In this document: positions 32,592-42,273 of the stretch, piece by piece
Layout: each line of letters opens with the position of its first letter
Position numbering within the stretch: the stretch's first letter is position 1
Source of the DNA: Promineifilum sp019695075
GTDB lineage: Bacteria > Chloroflexota > Anaerolineae > Promineifilales > Promineifilaceae
Direction of reading: 5' to 3'
NCBI GenBank assembly: GCA_026129185.1
Contig: JAHCIO010000016.1
Span: 33,675 to 97,674, forward strand
DNA: 64,000 bases
Made by a program: the position numbers and the translations under genes
The notes under the pieces: model-generated
What the model saw: the letters and a program-made list of their open reading frames with translations, nothing else
The model's database searches: none
Told to the model about the DNA's origin: nothing

Positions 32592-33635
32592 ATGAAAGCA
32601 ACGGTTATGCATGGCCCCGGCGACGTTCGGATCGAGAACGTCCCCGACGCCACGATGATGGAACCCACTGACGCCCTAGTGGTCGTCACCCGCGCGGCTA
32701 TCTGTGGCAGCGACCTGTGGCCGTATCGCGGCTACGGGGAGTTCGGCGAGACGGGCAACCGCATGGGCCACGAATTCATCGGTATTGTTGAGGCCGTGGG
32801 CGCGGAGGTACGCACGCTGAAGCCGGGCGATCTCGTCGCCGCGCCGTTTGCCATTTCCGACGGCACGTGCGTCTTCTGCCGCGAGGGCCTGCACACCTCC
32901 TGCGTCCACGGCGCGTGGTGGGGCGGCACAACCCAGGACGGCGGCCAGGGCGAAGCGGTGCGCGTGCCCTATGCCGACGGCACGCTCTTTCCCCTGCCGG
33001 TGGGACGCGACGACGCCCTGATGCCCTCGCTGCTGACGCTCACCGACGTGATGGCCACCGGTCACCACGCCGCCGTCACCGCGCGCGTCGGCCCTGGCAA
33101 GATCGCCGCCGTGGTCGGCGACGGCGCGGTCGGCCTGTGCGCCGTCATTGCCGCCAAACGCCTGGGCGCGGAGCAGATCATCCTCATGGGCCGCCAGCCC
33201 GACCGCCTGGCGCTGGGCCGCGCCTTTGGAGCGACCGACGTCGTCACCGCGCGCGGCGACGAAGCTGTGGAACAGGTGCGCCAGCTGACCGGGGGCCACG
33301 GGGCGCATGCCGTGTTGGAGTGCGTGGGATCGGGCCTGTCGATGAGGACGGCGCTCAATGTTGCCCGGCCGGGCGGGGCCATCGGCCGCGTGGGCGTGCC
33401 GCACGAGGTCAAGATTCCCGCCTCCAACCCGACGTTCTTCAAGAACCTGACCATCAGCGGCGGGCCGGCCCCGGCGCGCGCCTACTTCGACGTGCTGTTG
33501 CCCGATGTTCTGGAAGGCCGCATTGAACCGGGCCGCGTCTTCGACTTCGTCGGCCCGCTCGACAGCGTGCCGGACGGCTACCGGGCGATGGACGCGCGCG
33601 AGGCGATCAAGGTCATGATTGCGTTCAACCAGTAG
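32592..33635 (+). CDS. Zinc-dependent alcohol dehydrogenase
   Basis: 347 residues, MDR fold. AAICGSDLWPYRG (catalytic-zinc Cys), MGHEFIGIVEAVG (His-Glu), DGTCVFCREGLHTSC (structural-zinc loop with three cysteines rather than four) and VVGDGAVGLCAVIAAKRLGA (Rossmann). It oxidises alcohols or reduces aldehydes with NAD(P). The start at 32592 follows AAGAAGGTG. A longer frame upstream overlaps the lipoprotein gene. The three-Cys loop is common in this ADH subgroup. Confidence 0.9.
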   Translation: MKATVMHGPGDVRIENVPDATMMEPTDALVVVTRAAICGSDLWPYRGYGEFGETGNRMGHEFIGIVEAVGAEVRTLKPGDLVAAPFAISDGTCVFCREGLHTSCVHGAWWGGTTQDGGQGEAVRVPYADGTLFPLPVGRDDALMPSLLTLTDVMATGHHAAVTARVGPGKIAAVVGDGAVGLCAVIAAKRLGAEQIILMGRQPDRLALGRAFGATDVVTARGDEAVEQVRQLTGGHGAHAVLECVGSGLSMRTALNVARPGGAIGRVGVPHEVKIPASNPTFFKNLTISGGPAPARAYFDVLLPDVLEGRIEPGRVFDFVGPLDSVPDGYRAMDAREAIKVMIAFNQ

Positions 33636-33687
33636 GCCAACAACACAGCCGTTCCGCTTGATGCCCTAAGACAAGAGGCGCAGTCAG

Positions 33688-34572
33688 ATGGATATTGAAA
33701 CATTACGCCAATGGATCGCCGCGCGTGATTCGTTCAGCGTCCTGGAAACGATAGATGTCCACACCGGGGTGAGGTGTGTCCTGCATGAGTTCGACTATGT
33801 GATTGAAGCGCCGAACTGGACGCGGGACGGCCGATACCTGGTCTACAATGCCAGGGGGCGTCTATACACCTACGAACTGGGCACGGGCGAAATCAGGGCA
33901 ATCGACGCCGGTTTGGCCATCGACTGTAACAATGATCACGTCCTCTCGCCCGACAACAGCCAACTCGCGGTCAGCCACTTCACGAACGAAGATGCGACCT
34001 CAAGGATCTATATCGTTCCCTTTGTCGGGGGCGAACCCCGGCTCGTGACCGAAAAAGGCCCTAGCTATCTGCACGGCTGGTCGCCGGACGGGGAGCGGCT
34101 GGCCTATTGCGCCGAGCGGAACGGCCAGTACGATGTCTACACCATTTCCGTAAACGGCGGCGCGGAAACACAGCTCACCGACACACCGGGGTTGGACGAT
34201 GGCCCGGAGTATTCGCCCGACGGCGCCATCTGGTTTAACTCGACCCGCACCGGGCTGATGCAAATCTGGCGCATGAAAGCCGATGGCTCCGAACAGACCC
34301 ACATGGTCAGGGAAGACGCCAACTGCTGGTTCCCCCACGTCTCCCCGGATGGGCATTGGGTGGTGTACATCGCCTATGGCCAAAACGACGTGGACGCCGG
34401 CGACCATCCGCCGAACAAGCATGTCGAACTCAGGCTGATCCCGGCCGAGGGGGGTGACTCGAGGACAATTGTCAGGCTCTTTGGCGGGCAGGGAACGCTC
34501 AACGTCAACTCCTGGTCGCCGGATAACCGCACGATTGCCTTTGTCTCGTATCGGCTCAAGAACGAGGGCTGA
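33688..34572 (+). CDS. TolB-like / WD40-like (PD40) beta-propeller protein
   Basis: 294 residues with no signal peptide. Repeated PD40 blades: NWTRDGRYLVYNARGRLYTY, LSPDNSQLAVSHF, GWSPDGERLAYCAERNGQYD, EYSPDGAIWFNSTRTG, VSPDGHWVVYIAYG and SWSPDNRTIAFVSY. It resembles the cytoplasmic TolB-like proteins often placed near transcription factors or hydrolases in Actinobacteria and Chloroflexota. Probably a binding or scaffold propeller. Function unknown. Confidence 0.82.
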   Translation: MDIETLRQWIAARDSFSVLETIDVHTGVRCVLHEFDYVIEAPNWTRDGRYLVYNARGRLYTYELGTGEIRAIDAGLAIDCNNDHVLSPDNSQLAVSHFTNEDATSRIYIVPFVGGEPRLVTEKGPSYLHGWSPDGERLAYCAERNGQYDVYTISVNGGAETQLTDTPGLDDGPEYSPDGAIWFNSTRTGLMQIWRMKADGSEQTHMVREDANCWFPHVSPDGHWVVYIAYGQNDVDAGDHPPNKHVELRLIPAEGGDSRTIVRLFGGQGTLNVNSWSPDNRTIAFVSYRLKNEG

Positions 34573-34633
34573 TCCGGATCAGCCGTGGACATTGTCGAAT
34601 GACGGTTCGCAATCTTGGAAAGGAGATATTCCG

Positions 34634-35011
34634 ATGGCTACATGGACAAGCGATGAGTTGAACAAGATCGGCACGGCCGAAGAGCTGCGGATCGCCGGGC
34701 TGAAGCCGGACGGCACGCTGCGCAAGCCGACGATCATCTGGGTGGTGCGCGTCGGCGACGGGTTGTATGTGCGGTCGGTGAACGGCCGATCCTCCGGCTG
34801 GTTCCGGGGCATTCAGGCGGGGCACGAAGGCCGCATCTGGGCCGGTGGGGTGCAAAAAGACGTCACGTTCGTGGAGATACCAGACCCGGCCATCAACGAA
34901 CAGATCGACCGGGCCTATGCCACCAAATACCGCCGCTACGCTGCCAGCATCATTGACAGCATTAATGGCCCGAAGGCCGGCGCGGCCACACTCCAACTGC
35001 TGCCGCGCTAA
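34634..35011 (+). CDS. DUF2255 protein (possible deazaflavin/split-barrel reductase)
   Basis: 125 residues. MATWTSDELNKIGTAEELRI, IIWVVRVGDGLYVRSVNGRS and AINEQIDRAYATKYRRY match DUF2255. The WVVRVGDGLYVRS strand pair is like the FMN/F420-binding split barrel of Ddn-type nitroreductases, so F420 use is plausible but not shown. AGGAG lies 8 nt before ATG 34634. It follows the propeller gene after a 60-bp gap. Confidence 0.8.
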   Translation: MATWTSDELNKIGTAEELRIAGLKPDGTLRKPTIIWVVRVGDGLYVRSVNGRSSGWFRGIQAGHEGRIWAGGVQKDVTFVEIPDPAINEQIDRAYATKYRRYAASIIDSINGPKAGAATLQLLPR

Positions 35012-35099
35012 ATCGGTATCAGCTGGCTCAGTCTAATGGGGAGAGCCGAACACGACAGCACGTTCTCTGAGAAACAAGCGCATTGAAAGGAGCCACAAA

Positions 35100-36116
35100 A
35101 TGAACACCGTGAAACTCGGTCATACCGGCTTGGACGTTTCCCCGATTTGCCTGGGCTGCATGAGCTTCGGCACGGCCGAAAACTGGGTCCACAATCCGTG
35201 GGCGCTGGATGAAGAGGCCAGCCGCGCCATCATCAAGAAGGCGCTGGAGATGGGCGTCAACTTCTTCGACACGGCCAACATGTATGCCTATGGTCACAGC
35301 GAGGAGATCCTTGGCCGGGCCATGAAGGATTTTGCCAACCGGGATGAAGTCGTCATTGCCACCAAGGTTTGTTCACCCATGAACCGGAAGCCCAATGGCG
35401 GCGGCCTTTCCCGCAAACACATCATGAGCCAGGTGGATCAAAGCCTGAGACGCCTGGGCACGGATTACATCGACCTCTACATCATTCACCGCTGGGATTA
35501 CGCCACGCCCATCGAAGAAACGATGGCCGCCTTGGATGACGTTGTCAAAGCGGGCAAGGCGCGCTACATCGGCGCGTCGGCCATGTATGCCTGGCAGTTC
35601 CAGAAGGCGCTGCACGTGGCCGAGCGGAACGGCTGGACGCGCTTTGTGTCCATGCAGAACCACTATAACCTCATCTACCGCGAAGAAGAGCGGGAGATGA
35701 TGCCGCTGTGCGTGGAGGAGAAGGTCGCGGCCACGCCCTACAGCCCGCTGGCGTCGGGGCGTCTGGCCCGCAACTGGTCGGAGACGACCACGCGCCTGGA
35801 GACCGACCCCATCGCCCGGCAGAAGTACGACGCCACGGCCGCCGCCGACAAGGTGGTGGTCGAGCGCGTGGCCGAGATGGCCGAGAAGTACGGCGTGCCC
35901 ATGGGCCACATCGCCCTGGCGTGGATGCTGCACAAGCGGCCCGTGGTCGCCCCGGTCATCGGGGCTACGAAGCTATCGCACCTGGAGAGCGCCGTCGCCG
36001 CGACGGACGTCAAACTGGCGCTGGACGACATCGCCTATCTGGAGGAGCCATACGTGCCCCATCCCATCGTGGGCCTGATTCCGTACAGCGGGCAGTTGCT
36101 CACGGCGAGCAGATGA
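35100..36116 (+). CDS. Aldo/keto reductase (2nd of the cluster)
   Basis: 338 residues. MNTVKLGHTGLDVSPICLGC, FFDTANMYAYGHSEEILGRA (Asp, Tyr), VVIATKVCSPM (Lys), DYIDLYIIHRWDYATPIEET (His) and RPVVAPVIGATKLSHLESAV (cofactor). Typical AKR11/12-like NADPH enzyme. AAGGAG lies 9 nt upstream. It is about two-thirds identical by eye to the next gene, so a tandem duplication is clear. Confidence 0.93.
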   Translation: MNTVKLGHTGLDVSPICLGCMSFGTAENWVHNPWALDEEASRAIIKKALEMGVNFFDTANMYAYGHSEEILGRAMKDFANRDEVVIATKVCSPMNRKPNGGGLSRKHIMSQVDQSLRRLGTDYIDLYIIHRWDYATPIEETMAALDDVVKAGKARYIGASAMYAWQFQKALHVAERNGWTRFVSMQNHYNLIYREEEREMMPLCVEEKVAATPYSPLASGRLARNWSETTTRLETDPIARQKYDATAAADKVVVERVAEMAEKYGVPMGHIALAWMLHKRPVVAPVIGATKLSHLESAVAATDVKLALDDIAYLEEPYVPHPIVGLIPYSGQLLTASR

Positions 36117-36178
36117 ACGAAGGCTACTCTTAAGCAAAGGTACACTCCAATCCGATCAGTCATAGAAGCAGAACAACG

Positions 36179-37159
36179 ATGGAATACAACCGATTGGGTT
36201 CAACAGGAATGAAAGTGTCGCGCATTTGCCTCGGCTGCATGAGCTTCGGGCAGCGCACCGAAAGTTGGCCGTGGGCGCTGGATGAAGAAGACAGCCGTCC
36301 ATTCATCAAGAAGGCCCTTGAGATGGGCATCAACTTCTTTGATACCGCCAATGCCTACTCCGAAAACGGCATGAGCGAGGTCGTCGTCGGCCGGGCGCTA
36401 CGGGATTTCGCCGCCCGCGACGACGTGGTGATCGCCACAAAAGTCTTCTTCCCGATCGGGCAAGGCCCCAACGACAAAGGGCTATCCCGCAAACACATCA
36501 TGAGTTCGATCGACGCCAGCCTGAAGCGGCTGGGAACGGACTACGTCGATCTCTACCAGGTTCACCGTTGGGATTATGAAACTCCCATTGAAGAGACGCT
36601 GGAAGCATTGAACGACATCGTGCGCGCGGGCAAAGCGCGTTACATTGGCGCGTCGTCCATGTATGCCTGGCAGTTCGCCAAGGCGCTTTTCACCCAGGAC
36701 CTGCACGGCTGGACGCGCTTTGTCTCCATGCAGAATCTCCACAACTTGATTTACCGCGAAGAGGAACGGGAGATGTTCCCCCTCTGTGAAGATCAGAAGA
36801 TCGGTCTGCTGCCCTGGTCGCCGCTGGCCGCCGGAAGGCTGGCCCGCAAGCCCGACCAAGAAGGGGAAGCAACACGACGCGCCCAGACCGATACGGTCGG
36901 GGGACGCCTTTTTGAGGAGAAAGATACGACGATCATCCAGCGGGTGCATGAGGTGGCCGGGGCGCATGGAGTGTCAATGGCCCAGGTGGCGTTGGCCTGG
37001 TCGCTATCCAAATCCGCGGTTACGTCGCCAATCATCGGCGCAACCAAGATGCATCACCTGGAAGATGCCGTGGCGGCGCTTTCCGTCCGACTCACCGAAG
37101 AGGAACTCAAGCGCCTGGAAGAACCCTATGTGCCGCATGAGGTGCGCGGACATCGCTAG
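36179..37159 (+). CDS. Aldo/keto reductase (3rd of the cluster, tandem paralogue)
   Basis: 326 residues. MEYNRLGSTGMKVSRICLGC, FFDTANAYSENGMSEVVVGR, VVIATKVFFPIGQG, DYVDLYQVHRWDYETPIEET, and TSPIIGATKMHHLEDAVAAL. The shared blocks YIGASxMYAWQF and RFVSMQN..NLIYREEEREM with the gene before it show common ancestry. Substrate loops (GQGPNDKG against NRKPNGGG) differ. Ribosome site is weak (GAAGCAGAAC). Confidence 0.92.
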   Translation: MEYNRLGSTGMKVSRICLGCMSFGQRTESWPWALDEEDSRPFIKKALEMGINFFDTANAYSENGMSEVVVGRALRDFAARDDVVIATKVFFPIGQGPNDKGLSRKHIMSSIDASLKRLGTDYVDLYQVHRWDYETPIEETLEALNDIVRAGKARYIGASSMYAWQFAKALFTQDLHGWTRFVSMQNLHNLIYREEEREMFPLCEDQKIGLLPWSPLAAGRLARKPDQEGEATRRAQTDTVGGRLFEEKDTTIIQRVHEVAGAHGVSMAQVALAWSLSKSAVTSPIIGATKMHHLEDAVAALSVRLTEEELKRLEEPYVPHEVRGHR

Positions 37160-37192
37160 GCCGAGCTATTGGTAACTGATCAAGAGAGGTCA

Positions 37193-38047
37193 ATGATGCA
37201 AGAAGTCGTTTTGAACAATGGAGTGGCCATGCCCATCCTGGGGTATGGCGTTTTTCAGATACCGGACGCGGCCGAATGCGAACGGTGCGTGCTGGACGCG
37301 CTGGCAACCGGCTATCGTCTGATCGATACCGCGGCGGCCTATTTGAACGAGGTCGCCGTTGGCAACGCCATCAGGGGCAGCGGCGTCCCCAGAGAAGAGA
37401 TCTTTGTCACCACCAAACTCTGGATTCAGGACGCCGGCTATGAGAACACCAAAAAGGCCTTTGAGAAATCCCTGGCCCGGCTGCAATTGGACTACCTGGA
37501 CCTGTACCTGATTCACCAGCCCTACGGCGACGTATACGGCTCCTGGCGGGCGATGGAGGAACTGTACCGAGAGGGCAAGGTCAGGGCCATTGGCGTCAGC
37601 AACTTCTACGCGGATCGGCTTGTGGACCTGAGCATCCACAACGAGGTCACACCGGTGATCAATCAGGTCGAAGTTCACCCCTTTTTCCAGCAGGCCGAGG
37701 CGCAGCAGATCATGCGGGAAAGCGGGGTGCAGATGGAATCCTGGGGGCCGTTTGCCGAGGGCAAGAACGGCATCTTCCAGAACCCGGCGCTCCTCTCGGT
37801 TGCCCGGAAACACGGCAAGACCACCGCGCAGGTGATTCTGCGCTGGCTGACTCAACGAGAAGTCGTTGTCATTCCCAAAACCGTGCGCAAGGAGCGCATG
37901 ATGGAGAACTTCTCCGTCTTCGATTTTGATTTGAGTCCGGGAGAGATGGAGGCGATCCGGGCGCTGGACACCCACCAGAGTCTGTTCATCGATCACCGCG
38001 ATCCGGCAATCGTGCGACGGTTCGGCGGCACAAAGCTGAACATCTAG
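37193..38047 (+). CDS. Aldo/keto reductase, 2,5-diketogluconate reductase-like (AKR5 type)
   Basis: 284 residues and of a different subfamily from the two AKRs before it. VVLNNGVAMPILGYGVFQIP, YRLIDTAAAYLNEVAVGNAI (Asp, Tyr), EIFVTTKLWIQDAGYENTKK (Lys), LDLYLIHQPYGDVYGSWRAM (His), QVEVHPFFQQ and VVVIPKTVRKERMMENFSVF. AKR5-type enzymes reduce diketogluconate and other alpha-keto aldehydes. There are two adjacent ATGs (37193, 37196); AGAGAGG precedes the first. Confidence 0.92.
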   Translation: MMQEVVLNNGVAMPILGYGVFQIPDAAECERCVLDALATGYRLIDTAAAYLNEVAVGNAIRGSGVPREEIFVTTKLWIQDAGYENTKKAFEKSLARLQLDYLDLYLIHQPYGDVYGSWRAMEELYREGKVRAIGVSNFYADRLVDLSIHNEVTPVINQVEVHPFFQQAEAQQIMRESGVQMESWGPFAEGKNGIFQNPALLSVARKHGKTTAQVILRWLTQREVVVIPKTVRKERMMENFSVFDFDLSPGEMEAIRALDTHQSLFIDHRDPAIVRRFGGTKLNI

Positions 38048-38205
38048 GCGCGGGGCGCGCCTCCGGTCAGGTAGAGGTGGATGGCGACATCCATCTCTGA
38101 ACAACTAGGAGCGTGGGCGCACCCCTCCCATCGTGGGCTTGATCCCCAATCGCAGTCAAGGACAGGGCGTAGGAAGCCGGCTTTCAATCGACAGAGGACG
38201 TTATT

Positions 38206-39609
38206 GTGACGCATACCAACATACCCACCATGCCACAAAATGCAGCCGCAAAACGAAGGCTTACTCTGGGCATAACGGCCGTTTTCACGACCCAGTTTGT
38301 CAGTTTCCTGTTCATCAACGCCCGGAACATTGCCCAGCCGCAAATGATCGCTGAATTTGACGGCATCGCCCTGTTCTCGTGGCTGATCGCGCTGCCCGCG
38401 CTGGCGGGATCGGCCTCGACCTTGCTCTTCGGCAAGCTGTCCGACATGTATGGGCGGCGCGCCATCTTGCTCACTTCGATGACGCTCTTCGGGATTGGGC
38501 TGGCCCTCACCACCCAGGTCACCTCGATGCCCCTCCTGGTCGCCTCGGCCACGCTGATGAGTATCGGCCATTTTCCCATCGTCCCCCTCTGCTTCACGGC
38601 CATGGGCGATCTATTCTCCGCCAGGGAGTTGGCCAAGTGGACGGGGCTGCTCAACCTGCCCACCGGCATTGCGGCCATCATCGGCCCCGTGCTGGGCGGG
38701 GTCATCGCCCAGAGCGTCTTCGGTTGGCGCGCGCTGTATTGGGGCACGCTGCCGTTGCTCCTGCTGGCCGGTATCCTGGTGGCCGTAACGCTGCCCAAAG
38801 CCACGTCGGCGAAAAAACCCCGGGTGGACGTCTGGGGCACGCTGCTGATGATCCTCGCCACCACCACCCTCATCTTCGGGTTTTCCCGCTTGGGCATGCC
38901 GGGCATGTTGGGGACGGGGGCGATGCTGCTGGCTGTGTCCGCGGTGGCGTGGGCTGGGTTCATCCGCATTGAAAGGCGAGCGGCCGCGCCCATCCTGGCC
39001 CCCCAGGTGCTCTCCAACCGCACCTTTGTCACCGCCGCCGTCACGAACTTTCTGTCTTGCCTTGGGTTGCTGGGGATCGTGGCTTACTCGCCCATTTTCG
39101 TGCAGGACGTCATGAGCGTCAGCCCGGCCATGAGCGGATCGATGATGACCCCTTATACAGTGATCGCCGCCTTCATCGGCATCCCGGTCGGCTTCCTGCT
39201 GGCGCGAACCGGAAGATACAAGTGGATGTATCTCGTGGGTTACACCATTGTGACCCTGTGCCTGTTGGCCATGTGGCGCTTTACCGCCGCGACGTCGATC
39301 TGGGTCTTTGTGCTGGTCACGGCGACCGCCGGCGTGGGGTTAGGCACAACCGTCACGCTGAATACCCTGGTGGCGCAATTTGCCGTCCCTCGACGGCTGC
39401 TGGGCGTGGCCGTTGGCGGCATGTTCTTCTTTCAGATGATCGGCCTTTCCGTTGGCCCCGCCATTTTGGGCATTGCCCAGAACAGCGCCCCCGACCTGGA
39501 GCGCGGCCTGCAACTGGTTTTCCTAGTCGGCGCGGTGGCGATGGCCGTGGCCTTGCTGATCATCCTGACCATTCCGGAGGTGTCGGTGGATGGGGAAGTT
39601 GTGGACTAG
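38206..39609 (+). CDS. MFS drug/metabolite exporter (DHA2/EmrB-like)
   Basis: 467 residues, GTG start, 12-14 membrane segments. TTQFVSFLFINARNIAQPQM, the MFS motif A KLSDMYGRRAILLTSM, motif-C-like LNLPTGIAAIIGPVLGGVIA, and a second half with FVQDVMSVSPAMSGSMMTPY. These export drugs or metabolites by proton antiport. Last gene of the plus-strand oxidoreductase run and separated from the AKRs by 158 bp, so it may have its own promoter. It probably removes a product or toxic substrate of the cluster (inference). Confidence 0.88.
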   Translation: MTHTNIPTMPQNAAAKRRLTLGITAVFTTQFVSFLFINARNIAQPQMIAEFDGIALFSWLIALPALAGSASTLLFGKLSDMYGRRAILLTSMTLFGIGLALTTQVTSMPLLVASATLMSIGHFPIVPLCFTAMGDLFSARELAKWTGLLNLPTGIAAIIGPVLGGVIAQSVFGWRALYWGTLPLLLLAGILVAVTLPKATSAKKPRVDVWGTLLMILATTTLIFGFSRLGMPGMLGTGAMLLAVSAVAWAGFIRIERRAAAPILAPQVLSNRTFVTAAVTNFLSCLGLLGIVAYSPIFVQDVMSVSPAMSGSMMTPYTVIAAFIGIPVGFLLARTGRYKWMYLVGYTIVTLCLLAMWRFTAATSIWVFVLVTATAGVGLGTTVTLNTLVAQFAVPRRLLGVAVGGMFFFQMIGLSVGPAILGIAQNSAPDLERGLQLVFLVGAVAMAVALLIILTIPEVSVDGEVVD

Positions 39610-39744
39610 AGCGTGTGCAATGTACAGGGGATTGGCTATAGGCGGCTCGGCGATTGTTACACCTCGTCGATAAGCACCATGAATCTGTGTTACGAGGCTG
39701 TTAAGAAAGGAAAGCGAACTGCGCGAACAGGTGAGCCACACGAA
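39610..39744. other. Convergent gap, base composition changes
   Basis: No gene seen. GC drops from about 63 % to about 45 % across this stretch, marking the edge of the helicase segment. No att-like direct repeat was found by eye. Confidence 0.4.
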
Positions 39745-41934
39745 TTACGAGTACAGCCTATCCTGGTAGCTCCGGAACCTATTGCGATTGCGTAATTCAA
39801 TCTCAGACACTAACGTGTCTAGACAAGACTGCCGCTCACAATACTCGATAAGCTTGCTTATCTTGATACCTTTTCCCATTCCAGCACCGAACTGATCATA
39901 TACTCTCCTAAAGTGATCAAATGCCAGTTCCGTTATTTCGTCATCGCTTAAAGCCTCATTGAGGAGCTCGCGCAGGATTGCTGTTTTAATCGGTCTAGTT
40001 GCTGCAGGAGGGGGAGGTGACATTGTGGGTTTTGTTTCTAGGTGTGTTACATATTGAGTACCACGTACGCTGGATACTCCAATCTCATTTAGAAAACGCG
40101 ACCGTTGTCTTTTTGGCTGTCCAGTACCTTGACCAAGATAGCTTTGTGATCCAGATCGATACAGTGCGTGGGTCATGATTAGGTAGTTGCACGATCTCGT
40201 CATCGCAACATAGAGCAATCGTCGTGCATCATCTTCTTCGTATCTGCCGGGCAGCATTTCTTCTTCGAGTGCAGGGATGATCACAAGCTCAGAGGATAAA
40301 CCTTTAGCCTTATGAATTGTCATGATGCGGACCGCATTATTATCTAGAAAGGATTCTGCCTGTAAATCAAGCGTTTGAAGAGTCAATAATAGTTGACTAA
40401 CAGTAACATTATTGTTGCCAGTTAAATTTCCTAGGAACTGCACTATGTGGTCTCGTTCAGGAGAGTTGATGTCCACGAAATTCAGGCATTCATATATCAC
40501 AGTTTCTGTAAGGGCATGGCCTTGAAGTGTCAGCAGCCATGAGCGTAGCCTTTCAAAATGCCGCTTGATAGTCTGTCCATGACGCGGTAGTTGATTAGGC
40601 TCGTTGGAAATCAGTGAACAAGCATCCCAAATCTTCAACCTACGGTCTCGACAATACTGTCGGAGTTGGTTGATAGCCTTTATTCCTACTTTGTCTTGAG
40701 CGCCCAGCCAAGTCCGTAAGGCTAGGCTATCGCCGTGATCTACTAGAAGGCGCAACACGCAATAGACTTGGCGACCCTTATGATCCTCTTTGTCTTCCGC
40801 TCCACCCAAGGGCCATTGCAAAGTCAGAGAGGCAATGGGGATGTTTTGCTGCCTAAGCGCATCTTCAATTGGCCTTGATAATCGACGTGTTGCTAACAGG
40901 ATAGCAATATCGCGAGGGGATAATCCCTTCCTAGTAATATAGTGGCGACAGATATTAGCTATATTAGCTGCTTCATCTTCCTGATTGCTAAACTGCAGGA
41001 CACTTACAACCCCTGAAGGTGCGTTCCCCCAAGACTTATAGGCCTTGGGTAAGCGACCCGCTTCCCGTCCGATGAGCTTGTTCCCCATTTGAACAATGGG
41101 TTGCGGGCAGCGATGACAGACATCAAGCTGATAATCTCCAACCGGGTTTCTATTTCTGGTAAAGGTTCTAATCCCCTGTGGATGGGCATGCCGGAACTGA
41201 TAGATGCACTGGTCATCATCCCCGACCACGAAGAGTGAGGCACCAGCCTCCTCGAGAAGTGCGATGGCCTGCTGGTCACATAGGTTTAGATCTTGATACT
41301 CATCGACTAATACATGTCCAATATTTAGGGACTGAACAATGAGAGGATTAGCCTCTAGGAACTCGACAAGCTTATGGATTAGCTGACCCCTTAGAATGAA
41401 GTTGTACACTTCGCAAAGGCTGTGTAGCTCCTCTTCTAGAGCTTGACCAAATTCAATGGACTCCCATTCATCGTCCTTCTTATTGAGGGTATTCCAAGTC
41501 GCCTCGTATGCGCGAAGGGCGTCTTTAATTTCTTTTGCGGATCGGTCAAGAACTTGATTAAGCTCTAAATAGAGAACGTGCTGTTCTTCAAAGTCGTCTG
41601 CTACGCGCAAAGGCTGAGTTATACCGGCATGACTTGCGTTGTCTAGAAGTGTGCGCAAGGCAAATGAGTGTAACGTGCGCACATTGGGCAAATCTGATTC
41701 TGGTAGGCCAAGTTCTTCGATGAGTCGCGAACGAAGCTCATTGGCCGCGGCTCTGGTAAACGTAAGAACAACTATTTCGTTTGCTGGGACGTTTCGCTCT
41801 TCAAGTAGATACGCGACATGATTAGTTAGTGTTCGAGTCTTGCCAGTACCGGGCCCGGCAAGAATCCGAGCAGAACTACCATAATGGCTTGCTGCTGACT
41901 TCTGTGCTTCTGTTAAGCCAATCTCCCACGCCAT
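39745..41934 (-). CDS. UvrD/PcrA/Rep-like superfamily 1 DNA helicase, AT-rich
   Basis: 729 residues. SF1A motifs in order: Q-motif GLTEAQKSAASHYG, Walker A ILAGPGTGKTRTLTNHVAYL, Ia VLTFTRAAANELRSRL, II VLVDEYQDLNLCDQQAIALL, III VVGDDDQCIYQFRHAHPQGI, IV region YQLDVCHRCPQPIV, V MTIHKAKGLSSELVIIPAL, VI EEDDARRLLYVAMTRSCNYL. It should unwind DNA 3' to 5'. About 45 % GC against 65-70 % around it, and codons such as ATA, AGA and TTA are frequent: recent acquisition is likely. No GajA-like or other partner lies next to it. AGGGG precedes ATG 41934. Confidence 0.9.
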   Translation of the reverse strand: MAWEIGLTEAQKSAASHYGSSARILAGPGTGKTRTLTNHVAYLLEERNVPANEIVVLTFTRAAANELRSRLIEELGLPESDLPNVRTLHSFALRTLLDNASHAGITQPLRVADDFEEQHVLYLELNQVLDRSAKEIKDALRAYEATWNTLNKKDDEWESIEFGQALEEELHSLCEVYNFILRGQLIHKLVEFLEANPLIVQSLNIGHVLVDEYQDLNLCDQQAIALLEEAGASLFVVGDDDQCIYQFRHAHPQGIRTFTRNRNPVGDYQLDVCHRCPQPIVQMGNKLIGREAGRLPKAYKSWGNAPSGVVSVLQFSNQEDEAANIANICRHYITRKGLSPRDIAILLATRRLSRPIEDALRQQNIPIASLTLQWPLGGAEDKEDHKGRQVYCVLRLLVDHGDSLALRTWLGAQDKVGIKAINQLRQYCRDRRLKIWDACSLISNEPNQLPRHGQTIKRHFERLRSWLLTLQGHALTETVIYECLNFVDINSPERDHIVQFLGNLTGNNNVTVSQLLLTLQTLDLQAESFLDNNAVRIMTIHKAKGLSSELVIIPALEEEMLPGRYEEDDARRLLYVAMTRSCNYLIMTHALYRSGSQSYLGQGTGQPKRQRSRFLNEIGVSSVRGTQYVTHLETKPTMSPPPPAATRPIKTAILRELLNEALSDDEITELAFDHFRRVYDQFGAGMGKGIKISKLIEYCERQSCLDTLVSEIELRNRNRFRSYQDRLYS

Positions 41935-42021
41935 AATTGTGCCCCTACGAAACATTTCAGCACATGTTGCCGCTATCTATGCAAGCAATAGTCAGAGGTG
42001 GATTGCTTGTATTACTAAGCT

Positions 42022-42035
42022 CCTGCCCGGGCAGG
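42022..42035. promoter_or_regulatory. Perfect 14-bp palindrome upstream of helicase
   Basis: CCTGCCCGGGCAGG, about 90 bp before the helicase start. It may be an operator or one of the dispersed palindromes. Confidence 0.4.
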
Positions 42036-42159
42036 TTAACCACAAAAACGGGCAGTATCAATCTGCCGATAGCCCACATTCCGACAACCATGGCCGAGCC
42101 GAGCCACTTGCAATAGTGCACAGGATATGCCGGAACTTATTCTAGCGCGGCGACGCTTT

Positions 42160-42273
42160 CTATTCCAACGCCGCCTCACCCATCTCTTCCCTCGCCAACG
42201 AAACCCAATCCAGCCTGGCAACCTCTTGCCAGCCCAGGAAGTAACTCAAGTGCGCGGCGTGTTTTTGACATTG
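42160..42273 (-). pseudogene. C-terminal relic of a DinB-family gene
   Basis: The minus-strand frame reads CQKHAAHLSYFLGWQEVARL then DWVSLAREEM. The DinB gene at 43361 ends EHAGQLSYFLGQQGVMGMDW then VSQARGDDS. The match is clear over about 30 residues, but no N-terminal half is present in any frame upstream. It is a truncated duplicate, separated from the intact copy by the quinone reductase gene. Confidence 0.65.

Noticed and set aside
39745..41934. Helicase considered as GajB of a Gabija system
   Set aside because: No adjacent OLD/TOPRIM (GajA) gene, and the protein is longer than GajB; it fits UvrD/PcrA better.
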